From NCBI GenBank assembly GCA_030685235.1, contig MU839155.1:62001-126000 (forward strand): a stretch of DNA of 64,000 nt, in the 5' to 3' direction. This stretch comes from Copromyces sp. CBS 386.78 (Eukaryota; Ascomycota; Sordariomycetes; Sordariales; Sordariaceae). Shown here in pieces: positions 48,802 through 58,389 of this stretch. Position numbers and translations under genes: made by a program. Below the pieces are notes generated by a model. It was not told the origin of the DNA. It did no database searches and was given only the letters and a program-made list of their open reading frames with translations. How positions within the stretch are numbered: the stretch's first letter is position 1; each line of letters begins with the position of its first letter.

Positions 48802-48811
48802 CTTTATAGAA
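48802..48811 (-). promoter_or_regulatory. TATA box, TTCTATAAAG, upstream of gene D
   Basis: Minus-strand TTCTATAAAG, 175 bp before the gene D start; exact ten-base match to the box of gene C. Confidence 0.55.
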
Positions 48812-50230
48812 ATCTATTGGGAAGATTGGGTTCTGTTCAAGGGATACGGGGTATGAAATTGACAGACTCTGCTTCCTTGAAGTCTTTGTTGCTAGGACGG
48901 GTTGTTAAATCATTACCAACGCCGGATATATGGTACATGTTGAAGTATTATAGGTTGCTATGATGTTGGTATGGATGTCTTTGAAGCTCTTTGGCAATCT
49001 GCCGTCTCTAGGTAGTGGGCGTATAGTTGTCTTCTCCTTGTCTTAGTAGAAGTAATGGCTGATGTTAACGCGGAGGCGGAGCTCAAAGACTTGAGCGGGA
49101 ACATGAGTCGATGTTGGCACGGCACAAATAGGGCACTGACTATGAACAAGGGTGGTTAGTGATATCTCACCCATCACAGGTGACATGGATTGTCGGCTCG
49201 TTGGATCAACGCTTCCGTTGTTCGAGGGATGAGCCACAATCTGGTGAATATGCCGGGTTAACAACAAACCCTTTAGTCCATTTTTTCATCTCTGGGACTT
49301 ACACGTCATGCCATGTCAAACGAGTGGCCTCGGCGGTGGAGTGAAGTTGCTTGATCACACTCCGTCCACATCCCCGAATTCATTCTAGAACAGGCAGCCT
49401 TTCAACTTTCCACATACATTATAGGCCTGTTCGGTTGCGTGTTAGCACGTTTTTGGGTGAATATTTTGTATGTAGGACGTAGTAACGTACTACTGCAATT
49501 TATCGTGTTCGGTTCAAAAGCCTTATTTTTATACAACTCTTTACAACTACCTGCAAACCACCTATACTTACCTTAAATCCTCGATCTGACCAATTAGAAG
49601 GCCAATATCTTCGAAGTTCTTAACCGTAGTTCTTGATGTAATATGTCTTAAAATCGAGCTATAGTGTGTTAAGAACTCAGCGGTCAACTTTTATAAAGAT
49701 AGACGCGGTGGTTGGTCGAATCAACACGTTGATGGTTTTCTGCATGAATGTATCATAGCCGGGCGTTCGGAGGAGCGGTAACATCAAACGCATGAAGAGT
49801 ATTCGTCAGCTCGAAGTGGTTTCTTTTTCAACGCTGAGCTCGAGTCCGGGGACTAATTTTGAGGTTGACGGGCAGTCGTGGTGCTGATGGAGGGGGAAAT
49901 GCAATCCGATCTTTCTGAACCTGGGGGGTCCGCTCCTATCCCAAAATTTCCAACGTTTCTCAGAATGTTCTCGTTTGTATGTTGGTCCCATAACCGCTTT
50001 GTGTTGTCGTGTGCTGCCTATTCTCACACCCTCCGTGCGTGCGGCGCGGGTCGTTGGTTCGGTGAAGTAACGTCGGTCTTTGTCGGTCGTCGGATCCGGG
50101 TCGCGTACCCCCGCCGACCTGTTTGCCCGAAGCTTGCGGCTCTGATGCACGGCTCAGGAGCGGCTTGTGAATTTCGCGGAGTCTGCGTCAAAGGTGTCGG
50201 ATCTGGTGGTTGTGCGAGGTTGGATAGATG

Positions 50231-50238
50231 TATAAAAA
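50231..50238 (+). promoter_or_regulatory. TATA box upstream of gene E
   Basis: TATAAAAA, 115 bp before the chosen ATG of gene E. Confidence 0.45.
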
Positions 50239-50352
50239 TAGATTCGTTCGAGTGTCCTGCCAGTTTGCCAAATCAGTGTCTCAAATCGCCGAAACTACGT
50301 CCACACCACCAGGCATTCGCGATGACTCTGCATAGCCGTCGCCTTGTCCTCG

Positions 50353-50748
50353 ATGCCATGGATCGAATGGACAGAATGGACCAAAGAAGAGGAAAGCAAC
50401 GCGCAGGTCCAGATCTTTTCATCGGCCGACCTTTTCCCCATCGGCGAGGACAGCCCGGACGACAAAAACATTGACAAGAAGTCCAATACGATGAGATCGC
50501 TGACAGTTCAGATGGCGGATATTGCTCGGGAATGGTTCGGTTATTTTGATGAGCTCACTAACCACACTGTCCTCCTCAGAAGCCTTGGCAAAGCCGCGAC
50601 TCAGTGCTCGGATATGGAGGTCTACATGCGCATCAGCCTCTTCTTGTTTTTGGCGGTGAACATGTTCTGGGTCTTGATATCACCAACAGAAGCTGGCAAA
50701 GAATTGGGAGAGGTGTGGGATATTGGACGTAAATATTTGCGGAACTAA
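50353..50748 (+). pseudogene. Gene E: frameshifted member of the LFLFWA/FLRNY family
   Basis: The open frame of 131 aa begins MPWIEWTEWTKEEESN and carries the family motifs LRSLGKAATQC, YMRISLFLFLAVNMF and then GRKYLRN, where it stops. In the duplicated module of gene F the DNA reads TTGCGGAACTA followed by CCTGGCG; here the same TTGCGGAACTA is followed by five extra bases (agata), after which another frame continues with YGALVVLGES, matching YLALVLIDEV and YVVSVLLVES of gene F. I infer that a 5-nt insertion truncated the protein inside its last motif. The amino-terminal module seen in F and G is missing or unrecognisable. It could still be expressed as a short protein. Function unknown. Confidence 0.6.
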
Positions 50749-51466
50749 GATACGGGGCGCTGGTGGTGCTTGGGGAGTCGATGCATTTGTATGTGGAAAG
50801 GATGAAGAAGAAATGGCTATCTCCTTGAAAAAAAACTTGTATCGTCTTTGGTCAGTCGACGGACTTTTCCAACGTAAAGAGGGATTTGGCGAGAGGATTG
50901 GGAAAGAAATGAATTTGGTGAATTTACCTACCTTTGCTCCATCCACTGATATCTTTGACTATCCGACTGTCTTTCGCGTAACTGGAAAATAGGAAGAACC
51001 CTTTCTGCGTGAGGCAATCCAGTAGAGGGCGGACCCTGTTCGGAGAGGGCCAGATGTGTGTCGTTGGTTCGAGGCTCCTTTGTCCACAACCTTGGTATAC
51101 ACCAGGGGGGTTCCTCATGTTGGTTCGGATCCCGCGCGCTCTCCTCTCTTACGCGCCCATCTGGCGCATCACCAACAACACCTTTTTTTTTTTTTTTTTC
51201 GAGCTGCTAGAGAGAGGTCAAGACCAACGACTCCATCAAGATGGTAGACAAAGGCAGATGAGTGCTTTTGTCCACAAGGACAGAGGCGAAAGGGGAAGAT
51301 GATGGGGATATAAAGGACACCGGGCTCAGAATCTCCCAAACCTCCTGACTCGATAGACACAGGACCGGTGTCAACTCACCGAACATCAGACCCGCCCATT
51401 CGTTTTTCTTTATTGTTATCATCGTACCTCACTCACCACCATTTTCCGCCCTCCCAAACGGCAACC
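50749..51466. other. Spacer between genes E and F with gene F promoter
   Basis: The first 80 bases are the frameshifted remainder of gene E (to a TGA near 50826). A 17-bp T-run lies at 51183-51199. TATAAAG at 51309-51315 is the likely gene F promoter. Confidence 0.5.
51309..51315 (+). promoter_or_regulatory. TATA box upstream of gene F
   Basis: TATAAAG, 152 bp before the ATG of gene F. Confidence 0.5.
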
Positions 51467-53119
51467 ATGTCGCCGACCCTCGGTATCCTTCCCGAGTATC
51501 ACGACAGAGTTCTCGACAAGCGAGCGAGAAGTTCCGATGCTGATGCCACAAGATGGTGGTTGCTCTGCCGCAGACTCCACTTGTCCAAGAAGTTCCAGAC
51601 CGACGATGGCAAATTCGACTCCGATGCCCTCGCAAAAGCCTTGAGCGAGGTCATGGCTGGGGACCGCGGCGATAAAGATGTACCGCATTTGTCACGCGGC
51701 GAGCAGCATTGTCTCAAAAAAGACCGCGAACAGGAGCGAAGACTCGCCCGCGAGCGGATACTGAATATGACAAGCCAAGAGATGGAGGCGCGGTTGAAGC
51801 AGCAGTTTGGTACCTTTACCGCACTCAATGAGCACAAGTTCTCATACGACAACTTGATCTATCTCGAAGACTTTGCCGGTGATATTCTGAAGGTAGACAA
51901 CGCGGCGTGCCGCGCCCATGAGCACTATGCGGACCAGAAAGACAAAGAGGATCACCTCAAGTCACTACGACGTCTTGTTGTCGATCTAGGGCGGGCCATA
52001 ACCGAATGCGACTCGATTCAGGACTATATCTCCGTTAGCAACCTTCTGTTTTGGGCAACAAGTGGGATTCTGGATCTTTCAATTCAGATTCCAGACTCGA
52101 AACATGTAGGCATGGGAGCGCTAAGATCCGCCGTCGAGGCTTTCTTAATGAATTACGTGGTGTCCGTCTTGCTCGTCGAGTCGAAGGCGAAGACATTGAG
52201 TCCCGGTCTCCCTGAGTTGGAACAGGGCATACCATCCGAGGATTTCGACAAGCTTCTCAGGGACCAACTCGAGATTGTGGACACAACAATCAGTTCGGCC
52301 AGAAAGATCCAGCTGTTTCAAAAACCCGCCAGTTACCTCACACCCGAGGGAAGAGTCGATATTGAAAGTTTCGCAATGGAAATTGCGAAAGGGATGGTCA
52401 CAGATAAACAGAATTCGCTGCCAACGCCGCTCAAACAGGTCCTTGACCATGAGGTCGATCCGGACATTTCCGAGCAAATAGTTGGGTGGAATTCTGGGAG
52501 AAGATTCCAACGACAAGAAGGGGAGACCAAGATTCTTTTGAGACGTGAGAAAGAGATTATGGAGCGTCTGATGGGTGACGGGTGGATCAAGTCCATCATG
52601 GATAGGGCAAGGATCGTGTCTGATGACCTGCTCTCGCCAAAGGCAGTGAAGAAGACGACAAAGGAGCTGGCGGAGGAAATCAATAAGTTGATCAAAAACC
52701 AGCTGAAGGAGGGGATCCAGATTGTCAAAAAGAAGCCAGAGAACGGGGAGATCCACATACGGCTCACGGAAGTCCGACCCTTTATCATTGACTTGGGCGC
52801 TTCCGTGGAGACCTGGAAGCGTTTCCCGACCTACTTGTCTGCCAGTCTTTTCCTCTTCTGGGCTGCGGCTGATGCCTGGTGGTCCTTGCCTACTGGCGAT
52901 TCCAGTCAAGAAGCGCGAAACATGCAGAGCATCGCCGAGAAATTCTTGCGGAACTACCTGGCGTTAGTTCTGATCGATGAAGTCAAACCCGAGGCAAAGA
53001 AATTGGAGCAGTCCAAGGCCGAGCAGTCCAAGACTGGCGACTCCAGGGCACCGTCAGTAACGTACATCATCCCACGCAAACCTCCCTCTTCCAACAGTCC
53101 ATATTGTTGCAGGTTCTAA
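51467..53119 (+). CDS. Gene F: two-module protein of the LFLFWA/FLRNY family (unrecognised)
   Basis: Single exon, 550 aa, start ATG in the good context CAACCATGTC. I do not recognise it. It is built of two copies of one module. Copy 1: DALAKALSEVM..D (about 50-65), a charged helix, LRRLVVDLGRAITEC, DYISVSNLLFWATSGILDL (about 190-208) and FLMNYVVSVLLVES. Copy 2: FAMEIAKGMVTDKQNSLPTP (about 306-325), RRFQRQEGE, GDGWI, FIIDLGASVETW, TYLSASLFLFWAAADAWWSL (about 457-476) and FLRNYLALVLIDEV. The LFLFWA segment is hydrophobic but short for a membrane span; a buried helix in a helical bundle is equally possible. The tail is S/P-rich and ends SPYCCRF. Flanked by relatives E and G on the same strand. 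Function unknown. Confidence 0.85.
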   Translation: MSPTLGILPEYHDRVLDKRARSSDADATRWWLLCRRLHLSKKFQTDDGKFDSDALAKALSEVMAGDRGDKDVPHLSRGEQHCLKKDREQERRLARERILNMTSQEMEARLKQQFGTFTALNEHKFSYDNLIYLEDFAGDILKVDNAACRAHEHYADQKDKEDHLKSLRRLVVDLGRAITECDSIQDYISVSNLLFWATSGILDLSIQIPDSKHVGMGALRSAVEAFLMNYVVSVLLVESKAKTLSPGLPELEQGIPSEDFDKLLRDQLEIVDTTISSARKIQLFQKPASYLTPEGRVDIESFAMEIAKGMVTDKQNSLPTPLKQVLDHEVDPDISEQIVGWNSGRRFQRQEGETKILLRREKEIMERLMGDGWIKSIMDRARIVSDDLLSPKAVKKTTKELAEEINKLIKNQLKEGIQIVKKKPENGEIHIRLTEVRPFIIDLGASVETWKRFPTYLSASLFLFWAAADAWWSLPTGDSSQEARNMQSIAEKFLRNYLALVLIDEVKPEAKKLEQSKAEQSKTGDSRAPSVTYIIPRKPPSSNSPYCCRF

Positions 53120-53913
53120 TGTTGTTCTTGTTCCGGTAATCTAGGACCCAAAACTATGGCGGTTATCTCGGTCATTGCCATGGAGGGGATAAAGGCACGT
53201 GTTATGGTTGTGCTCCCTATTAAAGTTCATCACTGTTTTTGGAACCTCGGGCGCGTGATCCAGAACTCGTGCAAGGCTGATTGCCGCCCGTCATGATGTC
53301 GCATTGGAAACGTTTGTCGGATTTCATTCAGTTGGAGGATGCGCGGGAATGCTTTCAGGTCAGAGGGCGGGGGTTGCAGAGCTGGTCTCGCAAGGTCAGC
53401 AGGAGAGCGTCAAGGGATACAAGTCTTCCGTCATAGTTGCCGCAACCTGTTCTTACGAACCTACGTAGTTAATCCATTTCCATTTTTGTGCGGGTCATTT
53501 GCTGCTGTTCGCGGTGTTTGCCGCCAACTCTTGGCTTGTTGGTTCTGCTTGTGCTTTGTCGGTCCGTTGGTGGTCGTTTCCAGCCGCTCTGGATGTGCTG
53601 TTGGTTCGGTAACTCGAGATTGCGTGAGCCTCCCTTGAGTAGAAGGTTTGCAAACAACTGTCGGTGCTGGATCATCACACCTTCCGAAGCTCCGCGAGCG
53701 GTTGAGAAAAAAGCGTGGTGTTTCCCTTGAAGAGCAACTTCAAGCGACAAGCGATGACCCTGACTCATAAGAATAAGCGTTTGTCCCATCTTCCAGGTGG
53801 TTTATCTTGATCATCGGCCCATCATCGCCCTTCCGCTTCGGGCCCCAAGAACTTCTGCCCGTTCTAACACCCCGTCGAAGATCATCCACAGGACTCAAAG
53901 TATACCCATCGTC
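53120..53913. other. Spacer between genes F and G
   Basis: No supported gene. Probable 3' UTR of gene F and leader of gene G; no clear TATA box. Confidence 0.4.
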
Positions 53914-54894
53914 ATGGCGCTGCCGTTGTCAACAGCGGCGTTGGATATATTCGTACACGCCAACCCAGAAGCATGGTTCTCACGACTTCGAGGCCAGGCA
54001 GTCTGCAACGATCTCAACCGAGCAAAAGCGTCGGTACGTAACCGAGAGATTTTCCTCATCGATCTCCTGCAGGAACAGGGAGGCAAACCAGACGGCCATT
54101 ATGTGATCTCCGCCCGAACACACCATTCCTTCCCTAGGGTTTTGGCAAGGGCCATGTTCAAAGACAAGTCCGCGTTATGGTGTCTCCCCAGTTGCAGCGA
54201 TATTGTGTTGTACAAAGAGGAGAAGGAGGAAACCGCGTTGACAAAGCGATTCCGTGCTCAAGTAGAGGCCATGTCGGAATATGAAATGGTGAGACGGATT
54301 CACGAAGAGGGTTGGATAGAGGAGGCAGGTGGTGCTCCGGTGATAGTGCCTGGGTCAGAATGGCAAGTCAGTTTGCGAGATGAAGTCGATGAAGCGCTTG
54401 TTTCGGCCATAGACGTGGAGATGAAGTTTCGTCAGCATTTTCAGGAGGTCCTCAACAAGGCCAAGATGAACCCGGGAATGTTGCCCCTGGGGGAGGAGTT
54501 GGAGAAGATCGAGGAAGAGATTCAGTAAGTCAAGCTTCTCAAGGGCCTTTTAGAAGACCTGAACCGTTATCTCAACAGCAGGACCAGAAATCAAACTCCC
54601 CTGAAAGTATTAATGATCGACCCCATCAGGGCCTACCTCTCTGCCAACGTGTACCTCTTCTGGGCTACAGCCAACCTCTTTCAACTGGCCTCATCATCAT
54701 GCTTAGAGATGCCCGAGCCGAGCAAGGAGAAGATGAGATCGGCTGGGGGTAGAATTCTGAGGCAATATGTGGCGGCCGTGCTGTGCGCGGAAAAGGGCAG
54801 CCACATAGTCGACGCCCAAGAGGGTGGAAAACGGGCCACGAAGACCATCAAGGCCGGACCTAGGTCCACCGATAGGGGGGACTGGCTGTGGTAA
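53914..54894 (+). CDS. Gene G: one-module protein of the LFLFWA/FLRNY family (unrecognised)
   Basis: Two exons: 53914-54524 and 54579-54894; 927 nt, 308 aa; 54-bp intron GTAAGT..CAACAG, phase 2. The acceptor is a tandem CAGCAG, so a 307-aa form (exon 2 from 54582) is also possible. I do not recognise the function. It shares with the second half of gene F the order FPRVLARAMFKDKSALWCLP (about 76-95), RFRAQVEAM, IHEEGWI, DPIRAYLSANVYLFWATANL and RILRQYVAAVLCAE. The first 70 residues (MALPLSTAALDIFVHANPEA) are unlike those of F. The C-terminus is basic and glycine-rich. No signal peptide. Start ATG is in the context ATCGTCATGG; a longer frame upstream lacks an ATG. Confidence 0.8.
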
Positions 54895-55387
54895 TTGGGT
54901 TGATGGAACCCAAATCGCGAACGTCGGCACATAACTCGGTGACCGGAAGATTGCCGAGTAATGAAGTTGTATCGGATCCATGAGAGAGAGGCTGTATTCA
55001 ATCGGATGTTCCTGCAACACCTGAAGCTTGACGTTGGGTTGAAATTCGGTTCAGCGGGACGCACTAACAATTAAATCAGGCGTGAGCGTCAGCGGCTCGG
55101 CGGCAGCTGCAGCAGCCGCGGCCTGCAAGCCCCGCGCATGGGTCACCTTTAACCGACCTGCCAGCCTGATCTCATCGACCCACAGTTGTAGTTCCCCTGT
55201 ACCTTACTATGCCCAATCGGACCTGGCAGCGTGTCAGCGAGCGCGCCCCAAGCTCAACTTAATATCAACCTCACATCTCCTTTTCCCTCCTTCTATTCCA
55301 GACCGACAAAAGCATAACAAAAGTCTCTCAACGAACGACAACCCACCCACCAAACGAAACCCAACCCAAACAATCACTACCATAACA
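54895..55387. other. Spacer / 5' leader of the DUF2470 gene
   Basis: GC-rich GCAGCTGCAGCAGC repeats near 55104-55120 and a long CA-rich leader just before the ATG at 55388. No gene supported. Confidence 0.4.
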
Positions 55388-56248
55388 ATGGCCACCAACA
55401 ACAAACATGGCATCGACCCCACCTCCCTCGCCCGCACCCTCTCCCACATGAACAAGGACCACGCCACCGACCTCCTGCACATCCTCATCCACTTCAACCC
55501 TTTGGCCCTCATACAGCTTCCCCTGGATCTTGAAAAGCCCGTCCGCCAACTGGTCCGCGATCTGAGGGGCGAGGACGTCGATATCCGCCTCGTCGACATG
55601 TCCCTGGCGGAAATGCAGGTGCAGACCCGCGCCAACGGTGCTACTGCTAAGGGCCTCAATGGGGAGTCGCCCATGATCACGCACATGATCCCGATCAACC
55701 CGCCGATGAAGAGCTGGGGGGAGAGGAGGGAGAGGTTGGTGGCCATGACGAAGGAGGCTAGGGAGGGATTGGGGCTTCCGGCTGAGGGGTTGCCCGAGGA
55801 GGGGAAGGCGAAGAAGGAAGAGAAGAGTGCCGAGAATGAAAAGAGGAGAGAGAAGGGAGTTGCCCTCATCGATACGTATCTGGCACCGAGGTTGTTCTGG
55901 GACGGCGCCGTGGCCATCAGCGTAGCCTTCTTCTTTGCGTGTTATGCGGCGGTCAAGGGAGGATACGTGGAGCAAGGCCTGTGGGCGTGGCAATTCACTC
56001 AGAAGTGGTGGCCTTTGGGAGGCGCCGATGGGTTCAAGTGGTTGGTGAAGGCCATGTTCTGGCCCGTGTTGGCAATCCATATCACGGAGATGGTCATGTT
56101 CGATCGGTCGAGGCTGGCCAAGAACGCCAAGATTCCGATGGGTGGGCTGACGTGGTTGAAGTGGATGGTTAGCGTCTTCTTTGAGGGCTACATGGCCTTC
56201 AGGAGGTACGATGATAAGGTGGCCGAGTTGGAGAAAAAGAAGCATTAA
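55388..56248 (+). CDS. DUF2470-domain integral membrane protein
   Basis: Single exon, 286 aa. The start is the ATG in ACAATGGCC. Residues about 12-105 match the DUF2470 fold (RTLSHMNKDHATDLLHILIH, later IDPTSLA and DIRLVDMSLAEMQV), a domain also found at the end of heme-handling HugZ-like and plastid proteins; its role in fungi is not established. A charged linker (about 130-160, EEGKAKKEEKSAENEKRREK) is followed by hydrophobic segments at about 178-200 (AVAISVAFFFACYAAV) and 225-248 (FWPVLAIHITEMVMF), so a membrane anchor with two to three spans is likely. It ends in a lysine-rich tail, KKKH, resembling a C-terminal ER-retrieval signal. Membrane location is inferred. Confidence 0.85.
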   Translation: MATNNKHGIDPTSLARTLSHMNKDHATDLLHILIHFNPLALIQLPLDLEKPVRQLVRDLRGEDVDIRLVDMSLAEMQVQTRANGATAKGLNGESPMITHMIPINPPMKSWGERRERLVAMTKEAREGLGLPAEGLPEEGKAKKEEKSAENEKRREKGVALIDTYLAPRLFWDGAVAISVAFFFACYAAVKGGYVEQGLWAWQFTQKWWPLGGADGFKWLVKAMFWPVLAIHITEMVMFDRSRLAKNAKIPMGGLTWLKWMVSVFFEGYMAFRRYDDKVAELEKKKH

Positions 56249-56456
56249 GACGTGGTCAGAGACTACCTACTGCGGGGGGGTTTTAAGTGAGAGCTAGAAA
56301 AAGATCACTACGGGGCTCACCAGACACCCGGGTAATTTTTGGGATAACGGTACAATACGACCGACTGTCAAAAACGTCATGGACAAATCAAGTCATGCCA
56401 TGATTTCTCAGCAGTCGTGCACCTTGACAATACCTAAAAGCACGCAACATTACCAT

Positions 56457-56640
56457 CTACCATCCACCACGTCCCCTACCTCTACCCCTACCCCTACCAC
56501 CGCCACCTCGACCTCCACGTCCACCTCTCCATCCTCCTCCTCCACCACCACCACCACCACCTCTATGTCCTCCATGCCCATGCCCATGCCCATGCCCACC
56601 GTGACCACCCCTCCCACCAAACCTCTCCTGAGCCGGCCTC
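56457..56640 (-). repeat. GH/RGG-coding low-complexity repeat at the DBR1 C-terminus
   Basis: On the plus strand, CCATGC repeats (56573-56600) and CCACCT/CTACCC repeats encode GHGHGHGHGG, poly-Gly and RGRGRG on the minus strand. Such tracts are prone to length change. Confidence 0.75.
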
Positions 56641-58389
56641 GGCCCCTGCACCCTCCTCGCTTCCCTCTCCTCCTCAGCAGCATCCCAATAATTCTCCACC
56701 CCCAACAACTTGCAAAACTCGGCCGTATGCGGGTTCGTATACTCCACCGGCATCTCATCCGTCATATTTCCACTCGCCGGGTTTCCAACCAAATCAATCG
56801 GCGACGCCGTCTGCACGAAATCCTCGGGCACCAGCAACTTCTCTCCGGTAATGTGTTCGTCCACCCACTTGCGAGCTTCCTCGATCAATGGCTTGTAGCC
56901 GGCTTCGCCGAGGTCGGCGGGAGTGGGGGTGTTCGGGTCCGAGGGACAGTGTTTGCCGACGGCGGAGCGGAGGAGAGGATGAAAAGCGAGGGTTATCGAG
57001 AGCCATTCTGGGTCGTAGGAGAGGCGGAGGGGGCGTTGGAGAGGTTCTTGGGCTTGTTCAGATGGGGTGAAAGGGGCGATTTCGGCTAGTTGAAGGAATT
57101 TGCGGCCGGGAAGACATTTGTCGAGGGAGAGGAAGCGGACGGTGGTGTTGGTTATTGTTGGGGGAGCTGGTTGGCCGGGCTTGGTCTTGTTGGTGTTACC
57201 GCCGTGGGGTTGGGCGTTGTAGGAAGACTGGGGGTTGGGATTTGAGAAGGACGCTGGGAGAAGAGAGCGGAGGGCTTCGGTTGGGTCTTCTTCGGTGACC
57301 GTGGCGGCAGGTGTTGTCGACGAGGGGGCGGATACTGCTGCGGGCGCCGCTTCGTCGTCATTATCCAGATCAATCTCATCCGGGTTTGAGGTCGCTGCGG
57401 GTGGTGCCGCTTGCTTTTGGGGTGCTGCCGCAGGCTCGTCGTCCATATCAAGATCGATCTCGTCAGGGTTCTCCGCAACCGGGGCTGGTTGCTGCTCTTG
57501 GGGCTGAGGAACCGCTGTCTCCTCTGCCACAGCCTTTCCCGTTGTCTCTCCTTCATCTGCCACCGCTTCCTTGGGTGGATCATACGTCTTGATAGCCGAG
57601 TACTTGCAATGCAAATGCGCCGAGAACCAATAAGGCGGCCTCAGCCTATCCATGACATACTCAGCCGCCTGATTGCCCAACGATCCATCAGCCGACTCCC
57701 TCTCAAAATCGGGCTTCATCTTCCACAGATGTTTCGTGTTTCCATGCTTCTCAATGGCCCTTGGCCAGTCGTGGCTGATGCCGATATCCACCTGGGTCTG
57801 GAGTTGTAGCAACTTGCGAACATCGATCTCGCGGACGTGGTAAAAGCTCTTGACGTCGTCGTCGTTGAAAGGCAGACGCTCATGATGCGCCTTTCGGTAG
57901 TTGTATCCCTTCCAGATACCGGTCATTCCCATAATGCGCAGAGGACCCAGCCGAAGAAGGTTGGCGGCGCCCATGTAGTAAATATTGGGGCAAACCCAGC
58001 CGCCGTAGTAAAGCTCCCATAAGTGAGAAGCGGCTTCGTGGTTGCCGGCGACGAAGATGGTGAGATAGGGTGCCTTGCGGACGCCGCTGTAGTACTCGTG
58101 AAAATCTCCGAGCTCGCGGTATTTCTTGGGCACAGACATGGCGTTCAAATCGGCGGCGTTGCGGACGGCTTGGAAGTCGCCTCCAATGATGAGAAGGTCG
58201 ACGCCATCCCATCCGCGTTCCTTGGCGGATATTTCGGTGGCGGCGTAAATGGCATTGAGTGTGCCGTGGCCCTGTGTTTCATGTTAGAGTATGTATCTAT
58301 TGGAGATCAAGTGAAGATGAAGAACTCACACAGCCCTCAACGGCGATGCGCACGCCCTGTTGGGTCGTGGTTTGGATGTCGACGCTCAT
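56457..58389 (-). CDS. dbr1: RNA lariat debranching enzyme DBR1
   Basis: Two exons: 58389-58330 and 58271-56457; 1875 nt, 624 aa; intron GTGAGT..ACAG, phase 0. The enzyme hydrolyses the 2'-5' bond of excised intron lariats in the nucleus. The metallophosphoesterase residues are visible: C20 and H22 in VEGCGHG, D52 in GGDFQAVRN, N97 and H98 in GNHE, H187 and D188 in SHDWP, and the histidine pair in FSAHLHCKY. Residues about 230-340 hold two near-repeats (NPDEIDLDMDDE and NPDEIDLDNDDE) in an acidic, P/A/Q-rich insert. Residues about 370-470 are the DBR1 C-terminal domain. The last 60 residues are GH and RGG repeats, well beyond the yeast enzyme's end (405 aa), suggesting added RNA binding. Confidence 0.93.

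Larger units (their letters stand above)
48628..50352. other. Divergent spacer between the minus-strand and plus-strand families
   Basis: Holds the gene D promoter on the left and the gene E promoter on the right. The centre (about 49,425-49,720) is AT-rich, without coding potential, and contains GTTCGGTT twice and a TTTATAAAG box; it may be a decayed repeat. Confidence 0.5.

Noticed and set aside
51183..51199. T17 run considered as a Pol III terminator
   Set aside because: No Pol III gene lies upstream of it; it is most likely a simple mononucleotide tract.
55328..56245. 305-codon minus-strand frame opposite the DUF2470 gene
   Set aside because: The sense frame has a recognisable domain and membrane segments; the antisense frame is H/P/Q/L-rich without a domain.
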